Shown here piece by piece: positions 29,520 to 40,132 of a stretch of DNA of 64,000 nucleotides. Numbering within the stretch: position 1 is the stretch's first letter; each line of letters starts with the position of its first letter. The translations under genes were made by a program, and so were the position numbers. The notes under the pieces are model-generated. The model searched no databases. It saw only the letters and a program-made list of their open reading frames with translations, and was not told the origin of the DNA. The stretch comes from Podospora bellae-mahoneyi. Taxonomy: Eukaryota; Ascomycota; Sordariomycetes; Sordariales; Podosporaceae. The DNA lies in NCBI RefSeq assembly GCF_035222275.1, contig NC_085883.1, positions 3,100,001-3,164,000 on the forward strand, given 5' to 3'.

Positions 29520-32168
29520 ATGTACGGCGACGACGAAGATTCTGGCGCCGAGGACAACCGGCCACTTAGCTTTATCGCGTCCAAGAGTTCCAGCGAGCAG
29601 TTGGGCAAGGCGCCCAGGCCGGACGACCCGGCCGACGACAGACTACGACTGGTGCGCACCACCTCGGACCAGACGAGCACCGTGACCGCTCCGAGTAATG
29701 CCAGTCCCAACGGCAACCCCCTTCGAAAAACCCAGACAGTTCCGTCCCGCATCCCCACAGAACGAAGTAACTCGCATGATGGCGTTCGATCACCCCTGTC
29801 GCCATTGTCCCCGACGCCCTCCCTCCGCGATGTCCAGGCCGACGACTCTGGATTTCCCCTGACCAACATCGACAATGCCAATGACATTGCACAGGAGCTC
29901 AGCAACCTTCAGGCGCTGCGACGCATGTCTATGGATGTGTCCAACACACACGACCCCGATCTCCTGCCCTTTTCTGGCGTGTCTTTGATGGCCATGCCGT
30001 CAATAGCCCCCACCGGCGATGACGACGAAGCAGATCCAAGCCGGTTGCTATGGGTGCCAGCACGAGTACACCCCGAACTCGACACCGGTGCTTTCAAGAC
30101 GTTCCTTGAAAATCGGGTGCAAACGATGAAGCGGAGGTCGGGAGACTCGTTTCTCTCGGTTGATGGGGCACAAGTCGGTGGTGGTTCGGGAAGCCTGAGA
30201 CGGAAGAAGTCGATGCTGTCGAGACAGGTCAACACTCATACTGAAAACGGAGACAGTTATACCGACGGTGCCGAACGGCTTCGACGAAATGGCTCCCTCC
30301 CAGACTACTCAACTCCCGAGCTCAGTCTCAACGAACTCGTCAACGACCCAACAAGCGTGGTGCAGAAGCTGGCGCACGAGACCAGAGGGGAGGATGGTGG
30401 GGCAGATAGTCCAATCCTGCCTGTGGCGCCAGGCATGGGGCTTCGGCGGTCAACCAAGACGACTTATAGAAAGGGCGGCAGTCAGCGGTTTGCAAAGAAG
30501 CTTGGGGAGAAACAGGTGGCCAGCAAGATGTCTTCTGAGGAATCGCCACCGCTTCCTCCGGTGGACCCATCCATTGGCAAGCCCTTGACGCGGGTCATGT
30601 CGGAGCCAATCGCGGAGAATTACTCGAGGCCAACGCGGACTGTCAGAAGACAACAGAACTTCTCGCGCGATGGCTTGGACTCTGTTGCCGGTTCTGCTCA
30701 GGAGGGTGAAACGACAGCCGCCTCGCCTCCCTCGTCGCCCCCCCGCAAAGAGTCATTACCGGTCAGGGCAGCCTCAGCAGCAGCACGGACTGCTACCGCG
30801 CCAGCCATTCCTCAGATTGTCGAGACGCCCCCGGTCGAAGAAGCCAGCTCATCACCGGAGAGATCGACGTCCCAGAAGGAGACGCAAAAAGACCAGGCTC
30901 ATCAGCCTCCTTCTGATGGCCCTCCGGCTCGCTCCAGCAAACGGCCATCACCCAGCAAACCTGCCCAGTTGGCTGCTGGATCGGCCGGGAGCTCGAGCGC
31001 TAACCCTCTCGAGAAAATCAGCCACCCAGAGGCGTTACCTGATAACAGCAACTCTACCACGAGCAGCTTGACATTTATCCCCACATTTGACAACGTCGAG
31101 AAGAAGGCGGATAGGAAGAGCAAAGATAAGGATGAAACCGAGAGCATAGCATCGACAAAGTCGACCTCGAGTTGGAAGTGGTTCAAGAGCGGTGATAAGG
31201 AGAAGAAGAAGAAGGAGAAGGAGAAGGAAGAGGAGAGGGAGAGGGAGAGAGAGAGGGAGCGGGAGCGGGAGAGGGAAGAACAGGCTAGGAAGGCCAAGAG
31301 CAAAGCTAATGAGAAGGGCCATGATAATGCTCGTCTTGATGTTTTGCAGAACTCCATCGACAACCCCAAGGGCCGCGAGAGCCTCCGGTTGGACCGAGAA
31401 AGCATCGAGGGCTTACCGCAGGACGACAAGAGGAAAGAGACGATGCGCAAGTCTAGTGACAGCAAGCGAGGAGACGGCTTTTTTGGCGGCCTGTTCGGAG
31501 GTTCAAAGAAGAAGTCGGAAAAGGAGGCTGCGCACAAGAAGGAGAAGCAGCGGGCACTTAGTCCAGAGCCACCGGCACGTATCTTGCGTCCCGACATCGA
31601 TTACCACTGGACGCGGTTCCCCATCATCGAAGAGCGTGCCATTTACCGCATGGCTCATATCAAGCTCGCAAACCCTCGACGTCCCCTCCACAGCCAGGTT
31701 CTGCTCAGCAACTTTATGTATTCGTACCTCGCAAAGGTGCAGGCTATGCACCCGCAGCTTAACGTGCCGATTTCGCCGCAGCAAAAGAGGCAGGAAGAGG
31801 AGCGGAAACGTCGCGAAGCGGAGCAACAGGCGTTGGAGCAGCAGATGGCCGCTCAGCAGGCTGCCCAGGATGGGAACTTTGACTTTGAGTACCATCGGGT
31901 ATGTATCCCTTGTTAACAACACGCTAGAACCTCACTAACGAGCAAACGACAGTCGGGTAGTCAGTACGGTGATTCTCCCATTCAGCAGGGCGATGACAGC
32001 GTCCAATATGTGGACGATTCTCAGATATACGAGTACGAGCACGGGGGCCAGCAGCAGCAATACCAGCAAAACGGCGCCAATGGCAACGGCCATGCACATC
32101 AGCACGACCAGAATTACTACTACGCGCAGGGTGATGGCAATGGGAACGAGAGGAACGACATGTGGTAG
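29520..32168 (+). CDS. Zds1/Zds2 family polarity and PP2A regulator
   Basis: Two exons, 29520-31898 and 31953-32168, joined across a 54-bp intron (GTATGT donor, CACTAAC branch, CGACAG acceptor). The product is about 864 residues. Yeast Zds proteins bind the PP2A regulatory subunit Cdc55 and control mitotic entry and polarised growth. Two family blocks are visible: RLLWVPARVHPELDTGAFKTFL near residue 180 and the C-terminal Zds domain (YHWTRFPIIEERAIYRMAHIKL, then RPLHSQVLLSNFMYSYLAKV) near residues 695-745. Between them lies a long disordered region with S/T-P sites, a Lys/Glu/Arg repeat (about 31200-31310) and Ser-rich segments. The tail after the intron is Gln/Tyr/Asn-rich. Start ATG in CACCATG context. 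Confidence 0.88.
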
Positions 32169-34121
32169 GACCACCATTACCGGCGCCAAGCTTCGATGAG
32201 ACGTCTGAAGAAGAGGAGAAGCAGGAGGAAGCTCCAAGGTGGGGGAGTGGACCAGGGCAACGGCTGGTCTTCCTTGCAGCTGTATAAACGTCTACGGCCA
32301 TGGAATGTCGCCGTATCCAGACCGGTACCTTTACAACAGAAGCCACCCCACAATGATATCGGCAAGAAGAATGGCCACATTTCTCGACACTGTTGCTATC
32401 GCTGCTGCCCTGCTTTTTATGAGTAGGCGGTTTTGTCTTTATACTGGCGCCTTGAGGGTCGAAAGGGTTAGAATATGTGTATCATCACCACTCAAGCTCC
32501 ATGTTTTTCCTTCCCAGTGTCTCAAAAAGAAGAAAGGTTCGGGTGGTGGTTCGGGAAAGGGTGGCTTATTTTCTTTCTGGGGAGAGAAGGGGGGAGTTCT
32601 CTTCTCGTATCATATTTGTATGTTTCGAACAATGGTAGTGTCCTTTATTTTTGTTTTTCCTTCTGTGTTTGGTAGTTTGAATGCTCTAGCATAGCATAGC
32701 CTGGGTTTTGGGATTTTGGGATGAGGGAAAGGGAGGTATATGGGGGAAGGGTGTTGAGGGGTGAGGGGGTGGACGATATGATAACTCTGTGAGAGAAATA
32801 TAAGCAACTATGAAATGAGGATTACCTGAGCTACTGAGGTCATGATGACTGAGTATCACGTCGTGGAAGTGGCTAACTAGCTACCTTATAAAGCATTGGG
32901 GAGTCTCAGTCAAGGCTGATGATACCACAGTTGAGGTTCAGTGGCCCATCCGTTAGCCCACACTGCCTTCCGTCATCCGCCTGGTGTGGAAGTCTATCAT
33001 CTTGCTCACAAGGTGACAAATTATGTCAGATGGGTTTTAACCTGCAGCCCTCAAGCCATCCAGCGGGTCTTTTGAAACGCCACAATCTAGAGTCCGCAAG
33101 CATCCCATTCCTTTCCCGATGGTTCTGGTGGATGCCCGGTACGGGTATTTTGTTCTATGGCGCAGAGCTGCTACATACAAAGCCCTAACTAACGTGTTGC
33201 CTTCCCACAAGTGCTCCATATCTGCATTCGTATTCTCTTTTTGTCCCTGTAACCTTGCAGACGCTCTCAAGATGCCCGATATCCTCAAATGAATCACGAT
33301 CGATGAAGTCCATCTTTTCGAGCACTGCACTGTTGAACAGCACCGCACCTGCTGTCATCTCTTTCCCGGCATGCCAAGAACGCTCGTGGTTCAACTTGAT
33401 CGTTTCGCAACCTATGACATCCCAAACCCGAAAACTGTTTCTCTTCAACAACCATGAGAAGTAACGATGAGCTCTCCGGCCTGCGGAAATCCCTGACTGG
33501 GTATGTTGCGTCATGCCCCCATATAGCGGCCACCACAATGGTCCACGCCTGCTTAGAGCCGGCCCGGGCCTTCACCCCCGGAACTCGGGACTGGAAGTCA
33601 ATTCCTCCCACCCCTTTAAAACAAGAGTCACCTGGCAAAGATAATACCGGATGATTTCTTCTCCAGCACGGTCATCATGTCATGTCTCGAGTTATCTGTG
33701 TGGTTTTCCCCCTAATGTACATAACCAGGAGGCTAGGAGTACGGTGTAAGATCAAGTACCTAAGGTATATAGTTGCAACAACCAGCGGACAAGTCGCGAT
33801 TTCCCCGAGCACCGACGACCCGAGAAAGAGAAGGCACGATTCACGAGATTGGAGACGGGGTGATAGGTAAGGTGAGTAAGAGCTAGGTCCGACGGCAGGT
33901 GGCTCCTGTCTCCCATTTTCTTTGATTTTCCCGGACCGGAAAGCTCGGCCAACTTCTCACAGTTGGGAGAAACACGTCTCTGACAATTACAGAATTCTTT
34001 TTACCCATACATCGGCTAGTCTTACATAGGTTCTCAACGACAGGCCTCGCCGCCACCGACTTCCGAAACTCTCCTCCGAATCAACGTTGGACTCGGGCGA
34101 AACTACGCAGACCATCCGAGA
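32169..34121. other. Intergenic region
   Basis: The ZDS1 3' trailer (to about 32.8 kb), a stretch with the weak minus-strand frame at 33185-33514, and the upstream region of the DUF2433 gene. No RNA gene or mobile element seen. Confidence 0.4.
33185..33514 (-). other. Uncharacterised coding-like open frame
   Basis: An open minus-strand frame of about 110 codons with protein-like composition and balanced codons (for example FRVWDVIGCETIKLNHERSW and later KMDFIDRDSFEDIGHLESV). It has no recognised domain. Internal ATGs exist, but there is no convincing start or upstream exon. It may be a small gene, the end of an eroded gene, or chance. Confidence 0.25.
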
Positions 34122-37057
34122 ATGGAACACAATGGCCGCGGTGGCTACGGCGAGAATGGAAGATGGAAGACATACCCGAGTAACGGTGGATATGGCCCTG
34201 GTGGGCTCTTCAGAGGATCACTCCAAGTAAGTTGGACTTTGATGGATGGACGCTGTGATGGATGGCTGTCAGTCAATCCTGGCAACAACCCTGGCAACAA
34301 CCCTGGCAACAACCCTGGCGACCCTGTCACCCCGCCGAGGCCCAATGGCGCTAGTACCCAATTGGACGCGACACAAACCAAACGGGGTCCTTCCCCTGGC
34401 GCAGGCGGCAGGCTGTTGAAGCTGCCAGTGCAGACAGAGAGAGCGAGCTGGACCAAATTTCCAACACCTCACTCGGCCTTCCCGCAACACAACTCAACAG
34501 CAAGTCGCTGCAGAGGTCTTCTCCCCTTCTTGATACCCAATTCCTGGCCGCGCCAGCTCCCGTCGATTTGACCTCCTGCTTCACTCCCCAACCCCGGCTC
34601 CAGCTGCGATTCGCCCGACGCTGTGTTTTCCTTCAGCTTCCGACTCCGACTGCTGATCAGCCAGCAACGGCAGGAACCCCATCCAACACCGCCAGCACCC
34701 GACGACGGTATCCCTCACTACTCTTACGTCCCCTCGCTGGCTTCCGCTCTAGCCATGGCTTCTGTGAGCTGCCCTCCTCCTCTTCCTGCGATCGAGATGA
34801 CTGCTGCGACTCGGTCCCCACCCAACGTCATCGCGATTGCGAGCATCGACTTGCGCTTGGTCGAGCTCCTACTGGAACGACTGCCTTGGCTGCCATGATT
34901 GTGTGCTTCTCTTGCTGCGAATGCTGACTGTTCTCTCCAGCAGCAACCGCGTCCGTATGGTCAGGGCGGCTACCTGCCAAACGGCGCCGTGCCACCTCAC
35001 CCAGCTCCTCTCCCGGGAGCTCAACCTCTCCTTCCTAACCAGGGCCGTATTGTTCAGACCGGCCCCAACAGAATTCTTTGCATCGCTGATGTGCGAGGTA
35101 TGTCGGGGAAACGCAAACCTGCCAGCATAGATGGGGTTGCATGCTGACCACGGCTCTTTTTAGGCAACCTCCAGTCCCTGAACGACCTTGCCCGTTCTGC
35201 CCGTGCCGACTTTATCATTCACACTGGTGACTTTGGCTTCTACGACGAAACATCTTTGGAGCGCATTGCGGATAAGTCAGTTGCCTTTGGTGGTTTGTTG
35301 ATTGGACATATACTGACCTTGACACGCTTAGGACCCTAAAGCATGTCGCCCAGTATTCCCCCCTCATTTCGGAGCCAGTCAAGAAGGCGATTGCGGCAGG
35401 TGGCGCCGGCCCTGTCAAGTCACGATTCCAAGCTTCCGAACTGCCCCTGTCCGAACTCCCTCAGCTCATCACCGGTGAGCTCAAGCTCGATGTCCCGGTC
35501 TACACTGTCTGGGGCGCGTGCGAAGATGTCCGCGTGCTGGAAAAGTTCCGGTCCAAGGAGTACAAAGTTCCCAATCTCTTCATTATTGATGAGGCTCAGT
35601 CCATGCTGCTCGAGTGCTCGGGCGTCAAGCTCCGTCTTCTCGGCCTTGGCGGAGCTGTGGTAATGCACAAACTCTTCGACAACGGCGAGGGCCGCACCAC
35701 CATCGCTGGCGGCCAGGGTACTATGTGGACCACACTTTTGCAGATGGGCGAGTTGGTAGACACGGCCAACCGTGTCTATGACCCTACCGAGACTCGCGTG
35801 TTCATCACACACGCCTCGCCCGCCCGCGAAGGCATTCTCAACCAGCTCTCGGTGGTTCTCAAGGCAGATTTCTCCATCTCGGCTGGCCTGCATTTCCGCT
35901 ATGGTAGTTCGTACAACGAGTTCAGCGTCAATCCGAGTCTGGACCACTACCGCGGCAAGCTTGCCGCTTCCAAGGCTTCGTTCAACGATGTTTGGGATAC
36001 CGTGAGGGCCGAGGTCGAGCCCGCGATTCAGCAGAACGACGCCCAGCAGACGTTGCTCAAGAACGCGCTCAGCGTAGTGGAAAAGATGCCTACTATGGCT
36101 GCCGGTGGCAACCCCTTCGGTGGTGTTCCTGCCAACGCTCCTGGTGCCGGTCAGGTCGACGAAAGCGCATTCAAAAACATGTGGAATTTCAACCTAGCTG
36201 ATGCGGCATTCGGCTGGCTCGTACTGGAGATTCAGGATGGTAGAATCGGGACTGAGATGCGCGCTCAGGGATTTAACTTCTCTCACCGTGGGGCCAAGCA
36301 GCAGCCCGGCGCTCAGCCAGCTGCCGCGGCCACCGGCCACAGCCCTGTCAATCCTCCTCCTGCGGCTCCCTCTCAGCCCGCCCCCTCGGCTGCTCCGGCG
36401 GTCCCAGCCGTGAAGCCCGTCGTCCCTTCACCTGTCCCCGTGCCTACCAAGCCCGCCACCCCAACCCCGGTTCCTTCGGCCTCCCCAGCACCCAAAGAGG
36501 AGAAGCCTGCCGCCGCCGCTTCTAACGGAGCTTCTGGTGAGCCATCGGCGCCCCGCAGTTCTGCCGAAAACACCATCGGTTTGTTCATCATGAACGCCCA
36601 GAGCGAGGATCAGATTCGTGATCTGTTTTCCGAGGAGGACAAGGCCAAGATTGTCAGGATTGAGAAGTGGGGCCAGAACAAAGTTGCTCACTTCAAGACG
36701 ACCGAGGATCGCGATGACGCCCTGAACCGTCTCCCAGACGATGTCAAGAACCGTGCTCCCGGTCAAGAAGATAGATCAAAGCCTTTGGTCAAGATCTTCC
36801 AGGCCCCTGCTGCTCGAGGGTCTTTCCGTGGTGGTGCGGGCAACTGGGGCAGCAGCCGTGGTGGTAGAGATTCTGGAAACGTCCAGAGCGGCTACAGAAG
36901 TGCCGGCGGCGGTGCCAGTGACAGTGAGGGTGCTGGTCGCGGCCGTGGACGTGGTGGCAACCGTGGCGGTAGAGGTGGTGAACGGGGCGGTCGTGGTAGG
37001 GGTGGCCGGGGCGGCCCGAAGGAGGGGGGGGCCGGTGGGGCGGGAGAGGCCCAGTAA
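34122..37057 (+). CDS. DUF2433-type phosphoesterase-like protein with C-terminal RGG region
   Basis: Four exons: 34122-34226, 34941-35097, 35164-35275 and 35332-37057; about 699 residues. Intron 1 is unusually long (714 bp); introns 2 and 3 are 66 and 56 bp. The core resembles a metallophosphoesterase fold: RILCIADVRGN, HTGDFGFYDE, VWGACED, THASPAREG and SAGLHFRYGSS sit where DxH, GDxx, GNHE, GH and GHxH motifs usually occur, but several metal ligands are replaced. A Pro/Ala-rich linker follows, then a conserved-looking segment with INNAQSED-like chemistry (TIGLFIMNAQSEDQIRDLF) resembling an RRM-like or interaction module, then a Gly/Arg-rich RGG tail that usually binds RNA. Function unknown; an RNA-linked role is inference. 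The first exon is Gly-rich and less certain. Confidence 0.85.
34278..34319. repeat. 12-bp tandem repeat inside a long intron
   Basis: About 3.5 copies of CCTGGCAACAAC. It lies in the 714-bp first intron of the DUF2433 gene. If the intron were retained, the repeat would encode NPGN units before a stop. Confidence 0.8.
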
Positions 37058-37211
37058 ATGTACGAGGATTAAGAGACGAACTTTTGTAATCTTGGTGTTT
37101 GATTTGGGGGTGGTGTCATGGCTCTCGGTGGTGGGTGGTGGGAAAATACAGCGGAAGAAAAGGGGGTGGGTGTTATTTTACGGAGCGAGTTTTGGCTTGC
37201 TGTAACCAACC

Positions 37212-37235
37212 TTTTTTTTTTTTTTTTTTTTTTTT
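37212..37235 (+). repeat. Poly-T run (24 bases)
   Basis: Uninterrupted T tract 155 bp after the DUF2433 stop codon. It may be length-variable. It could equally be read as the A-rich complement of a retroposed tail, but no retroposon sequence flanks it. Confidence 0.9.
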
Positions 37236-37980
37236 CAAGAAGTAGTGTTGTGCTTTGTGTTGTGTGATGTGCCACGTTGCGTGTTTTGTTTTTGCTGCGA
37301 TTACCACGATGACCTCTTGTCTGAGTGTGAGTGGTTTTAGACTTGTTGTTGCTTTTCTTTTCGATGACGAAGGGGAGGGAAATACACGGAGATGGTGCTT
37401 GAGATCTGATTTGAGTTGTTTCTTTGGCACAGAACGGGGATGGGTGGATGGGAAAAAGAAAATGATTTGCGTTTTTCGAGTCTTCTTTTCTTCACTTTAT
37501 GAGAAATAATTTGATGATGTTTTTTTTTCTTTTTGTATGTAATTGTCTTGAGGTAGATATGGGGTCACGGACAAATGGAGGTAATCGAGTTGTTTGTCCG
37601 TTTTTTTTGGGGGGGAGAGGGGGGAGGGTTTGTTGATGTGCATGTGAGATGAGTGGTGTGAGTTGTGAGATGATGTGTAGGGGTGGTGTGGGCGATGATG
37701 ATGGTGAGTAAGGTAGGTTAAAACACGAAATTAAATTTGTCTTTGTCAAGAGATATATCCCGTGAGGTCAACAAGAGAGCTGTCGTAGCTTGTGCAGATT
37801 GCCTTGAGCTCATGTCTGTAGGTGTGTCTGATGTTTAATGCCCACATTGGTATGCCAGCGGTCTTCATTTTCGATGTTTCGAGTTCACCGCAGAACCCAA
37901 CAACACCAAGTTACGCAAATTCTTTCTTCTGGGTGCTCTTTTCTCTATTACCCCATCCCGACCGAATGACCAAATGTATT

Positions 37981-37999
37981 CCCCCCCCCCCCCCCCCCC
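37981..37999 (+). repeat. Poly-C run (19 bases)
   Basis: Uninterrupted C tract about 70 bp downstream of the COQ5 stop codon. Its length is likely to vary and it is prone to sequencing error. Confidence 0.9.
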
Positions 38000-38068
38000 T
38001 CCCAACATCAAATCGATATACACTATTATACATATAATACAGCCCCTTTCCCCCTTTTCTTCCCCCCC

Positions 38069-39124
38069 CTACTCCCTAGGCTTCATTCCCCTATGAATAG
38101 CCGCCACCCCCCCCGTCAAATCCTCCCACCCACCATCCCCACTCACCTTGAACCCCGCCCCCTTTATCAGATCCCTAAACTCCTCCTGCCTGGGAAACCG
38201 CTCAATGCTCTCGACCAGATACTGGTAGCTATCCCTATCCCCCGCCACCAGCTGCCCAATCAACGGAATCGCCCGGAAGCTCCACTCCTTGTACACACTG
38301 TTAAACAACGGGTGCTTGTCCGCCTTGGAGAACTCAAGACAGGCAAACACCCCCCCCGGCTTGAGCACCCTGTACGCTTCCGCCAGCGCGGCGGGAATAT
38401 CGCTAAAGTTCCTGATCCCAAACGCGACGGTGTATAAGTCAACCGAATCATCTTCCAACCCCGACGTGGCGGTCGCGGGATCGAAAAAAGTCTGTTCGGT
38501 CTGGGAGAGGATGGGGGTCAAAGGCCGGGTTTTGCGCAAGTCTTCGGCGTTGGCTTCGACGAAGCTGAGCGCGGCTTGCTGGCTTGCTGGGAGGGCGGCA
38601 GATCGGGCTTTTCCGACCGAGAGCATGGCGCGGTTGATGTCTGAGATGGTGACCTTGACGTTGGGGTTGGAGTTGACGGTGTGGGCGTGGTGGAGGAGGC
38701 GGAAGGCGATGTCGCCTGTGCCGCCGGCGATGTCCAAGATGTGCTGGGGGGAGGTGGGGGAGGTGGAAGAAAGGGGGGAGAAGCCCGGGTTCAGGGTCGA
38801 GACGAAGTGGTCTTTCCAGATGCGGTGCCAGCCGAAGGACATGAGGTCGTTCATTTTGTCGTACGAGTCTGCCACGGACGTGAAGACGGAGGCGACGAGG
38901 GCGCGTTTTTGGGAGGTGGTCACGGTGGAAAAGCCGAAGTGGGTTTCTTCGTCTGAGGGGGTGGTGGGTTGGGTATCATTACGGTGGGAGGGGGTGGTGG
39001 ACAGAGATCGTCGTGATGTTGGTACATGGTGGTGACATTGTGGTTGTTGTTGGCGGGGGAGAAATGTGCTGCTGCGGAGGGAGGGGAGTGCCCTTTTGAG
39101 AGCCGGTCGGGCAGCGGCGGCCAT
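38069..39124 (-). CDS. COQ5: 2-methoxy-6-polyprenyl-1,4-benzoquinol methylase, mitochondrial
   Basis: Single exon, about 351 residues. COQ5 is the C-methyltransferase of ubiquinone biosynthesis and works in the CoQ synthome on the matrix side of the inner mitochondrial membrane, using S-adenosylmethionine. The N-terminus (ALKRALPSLRSSTFLPRQ, then SRRSLSTTP) is a typical mitochondrial presequence. Family motifs are present: FTSVADSYDKMNDLMSFGWHRIWK, SAM motif DIAGGTGD at 131-138, DLYTVAFGIRNF, EAYRVLKPGG and a terminal GGVAAIHRG. The ATG at 39124 is used because the longer frame to 39397 includes non-homologous sequence. An insertion rich in Ser/Pro before the SAM motif is usual in fungal copies. 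Confidence 0.95.
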   Translation of the reverse strand: MAAAARPALKRALPSLRSSTFLPRQQQPQCHHHVPTSRRSLSTTPSHRNDTQPTTPSDEETHFGFSTVTTSQKRALVASVFTSVADSYDKMNDLMSFGWHRIWKDHFVSTLNPGFSPLSSTSPTSPQHILDIAGGTGDIAFRLLHHAHTVNSNPNVKVTISDINRAMLSVGKARSAALPASQQAALSFVEANAEDLRKTRPLTPILSQTEQTFFDPATATSGLEDDSVDLYTVAFGIRNFSDIPAALAEAYRVLKPGGVFACLEFSKADKHPLFNSVYKEWSFRAIPLIGQLVAGDRDSYQYLVESIERFPRQEEFRDLIKGAGFKVSGDGGWEDLTGGVAAIHRGMKPRE

Positions 39125-39486
39125 TGTGACGAATAGGAATGGCTGACCGGAAGGGCGTAGGGAGGAGGTCTGGAGAGGGTGGACGGTAAGCTTCGAGATC
39201 AAACAGAAAGACAGCTCGGATGCGGGCGTCGCGGACTTCGGGACGGAGATGCTGCGAAATTTCGGACGGGGCCGGAGAATTGTGGCTGGTGGAGCTGGTT
39301 CGAGTGGCTTGTGAAAACCACTTGCGAAAACCAACCAACCCCACCATGGTTCTTCAGCCTTGTGGGGATTGTGGGGGAATCGCCCAGCCGGCCCCACCGT
39401 TCCGTATCTTGGCGTTCCTCCGCCTCACATCAACATCCACTTCACTCTGGGGTGCAGAGTATCATCATGGGAAGAAACTTACATGA
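39125..39486. other. Intergenic region upstream of COQ5
   Basis: About 360 bp between the COQ5 start and the stop of the small membrane protein gene on the same strand. No further feature supported. Confidence 0.5.
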
Positions 39487-39837
39487 TTAAACCGCCGAGT
39501 AAGAATCGGCAGTCTTGGCTCGACTGACCGAGGAGCTAGGAGCTATTGTCGAAGGAGCTGTGGAAGGAACAGTCGTGCGCTTTGAAGAGATGTAAGTCGT
39601 GCACTTGGTGGTCGCCTTGGTAGCGGTTGTACACGTTGAGGACTCGGTAATGGTCGACTTTGGCCGTCTGCGAGCAGCTGCTCCGGACTCGGCCAACTCG
39701 ATCGCCCTGGCATTCCGATGCTCCGCGATATTCTGAGCCCACTTCTGGGGCAGCTTGAGACAAAACAGGGCGATAAACATGGTGACGAAGAAGCAGACCA
39801 AGACTGCGATCAGGACTTTGCTCGCTCCGGAAGTCAT
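39487..39837 (-). CDS. Small single-pass membrane protein, unknown function
   Basis: 116 residues from the ATG at 39837; the open frame upstream to 39927 begins without ATG. A short polar N-terminus is followed by one strong hydrophobic helix (KVLIAVLVCFFVTMFIALF), a basic and helical segment (PQKWAQNIAEHRNARAIELAE, AARRRPK) and a Thr/Ser-rich tail with two Cys, possibly O-glycosylated. It resembles many fungal type-I or signal-anchor proteins, but no family is recognised. It lies between two mitochondrial enzymes on the same strand, which need not imply a link. Confidence 0.6.
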   Translation of the reverse strand: MTSGASKVLIAVLVCFFVTMFIALFCLKLPQKWAQNIAEHRNARAIELAESGAAARRRPKSTITESSTCTTATKATTKCTTYISSKRTTVPSTAPSTIAPSSSVSRAKTADSYSAV

Positions 39838-40132
39838 TTTGACCCTTAATCTTTTGGGTTGTGTTCTTCGATTTTTGCAGCTGTCCTGCCGTGTGGTCGA
39901 TACTCTGATCTGAGGAGGGAATGGCAAGAGTGGGTGTCGAAGCGTTGGATAGCAGGAAAGCTGACAAGATCGGAAGCTTGATCAAAGAAAGACAGACACA
40001 GGTAGGCAAAATGGTCGACAACATGTTCCGGGTGTCGAAGAAGACCAAAACACATTCACTTGGTCTGCCAGATCCACAAGGCCCGCAATAAACAAAGTAA
40101 ATTCACTTCGCTGGCTTTGCTTCCTGGCGACA

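Larger units (their letters stand above)
37058..38068. other. Intergenic region between convergent genes
   Basis: This holds the 3' trailers of the DUF2433 gene (+) and COQ5 (-). It contains a 24-base T run (37212-37235), a G-rich patch near 37608-37630 and a 19-base C run (37981-37999). No supported gene. Confidence 0.5.

Noticed and set aside
32239-32694. Plus-strand open frame after ZDS1
   Set aside because: It runs through low-complexity 3' trailer sequence, has no codon bias and ends in T-rich sequence.
37212-37235. Poly-T as the tail of a retroposon
   Set aside because: No target-site duplication or element sequence flanks the run.
39125-39397. Extended COQ5 N-terminus
   Set aside because: It precedes a clear mitochondrial presequence, and the start codon of the longer frame is not supported.
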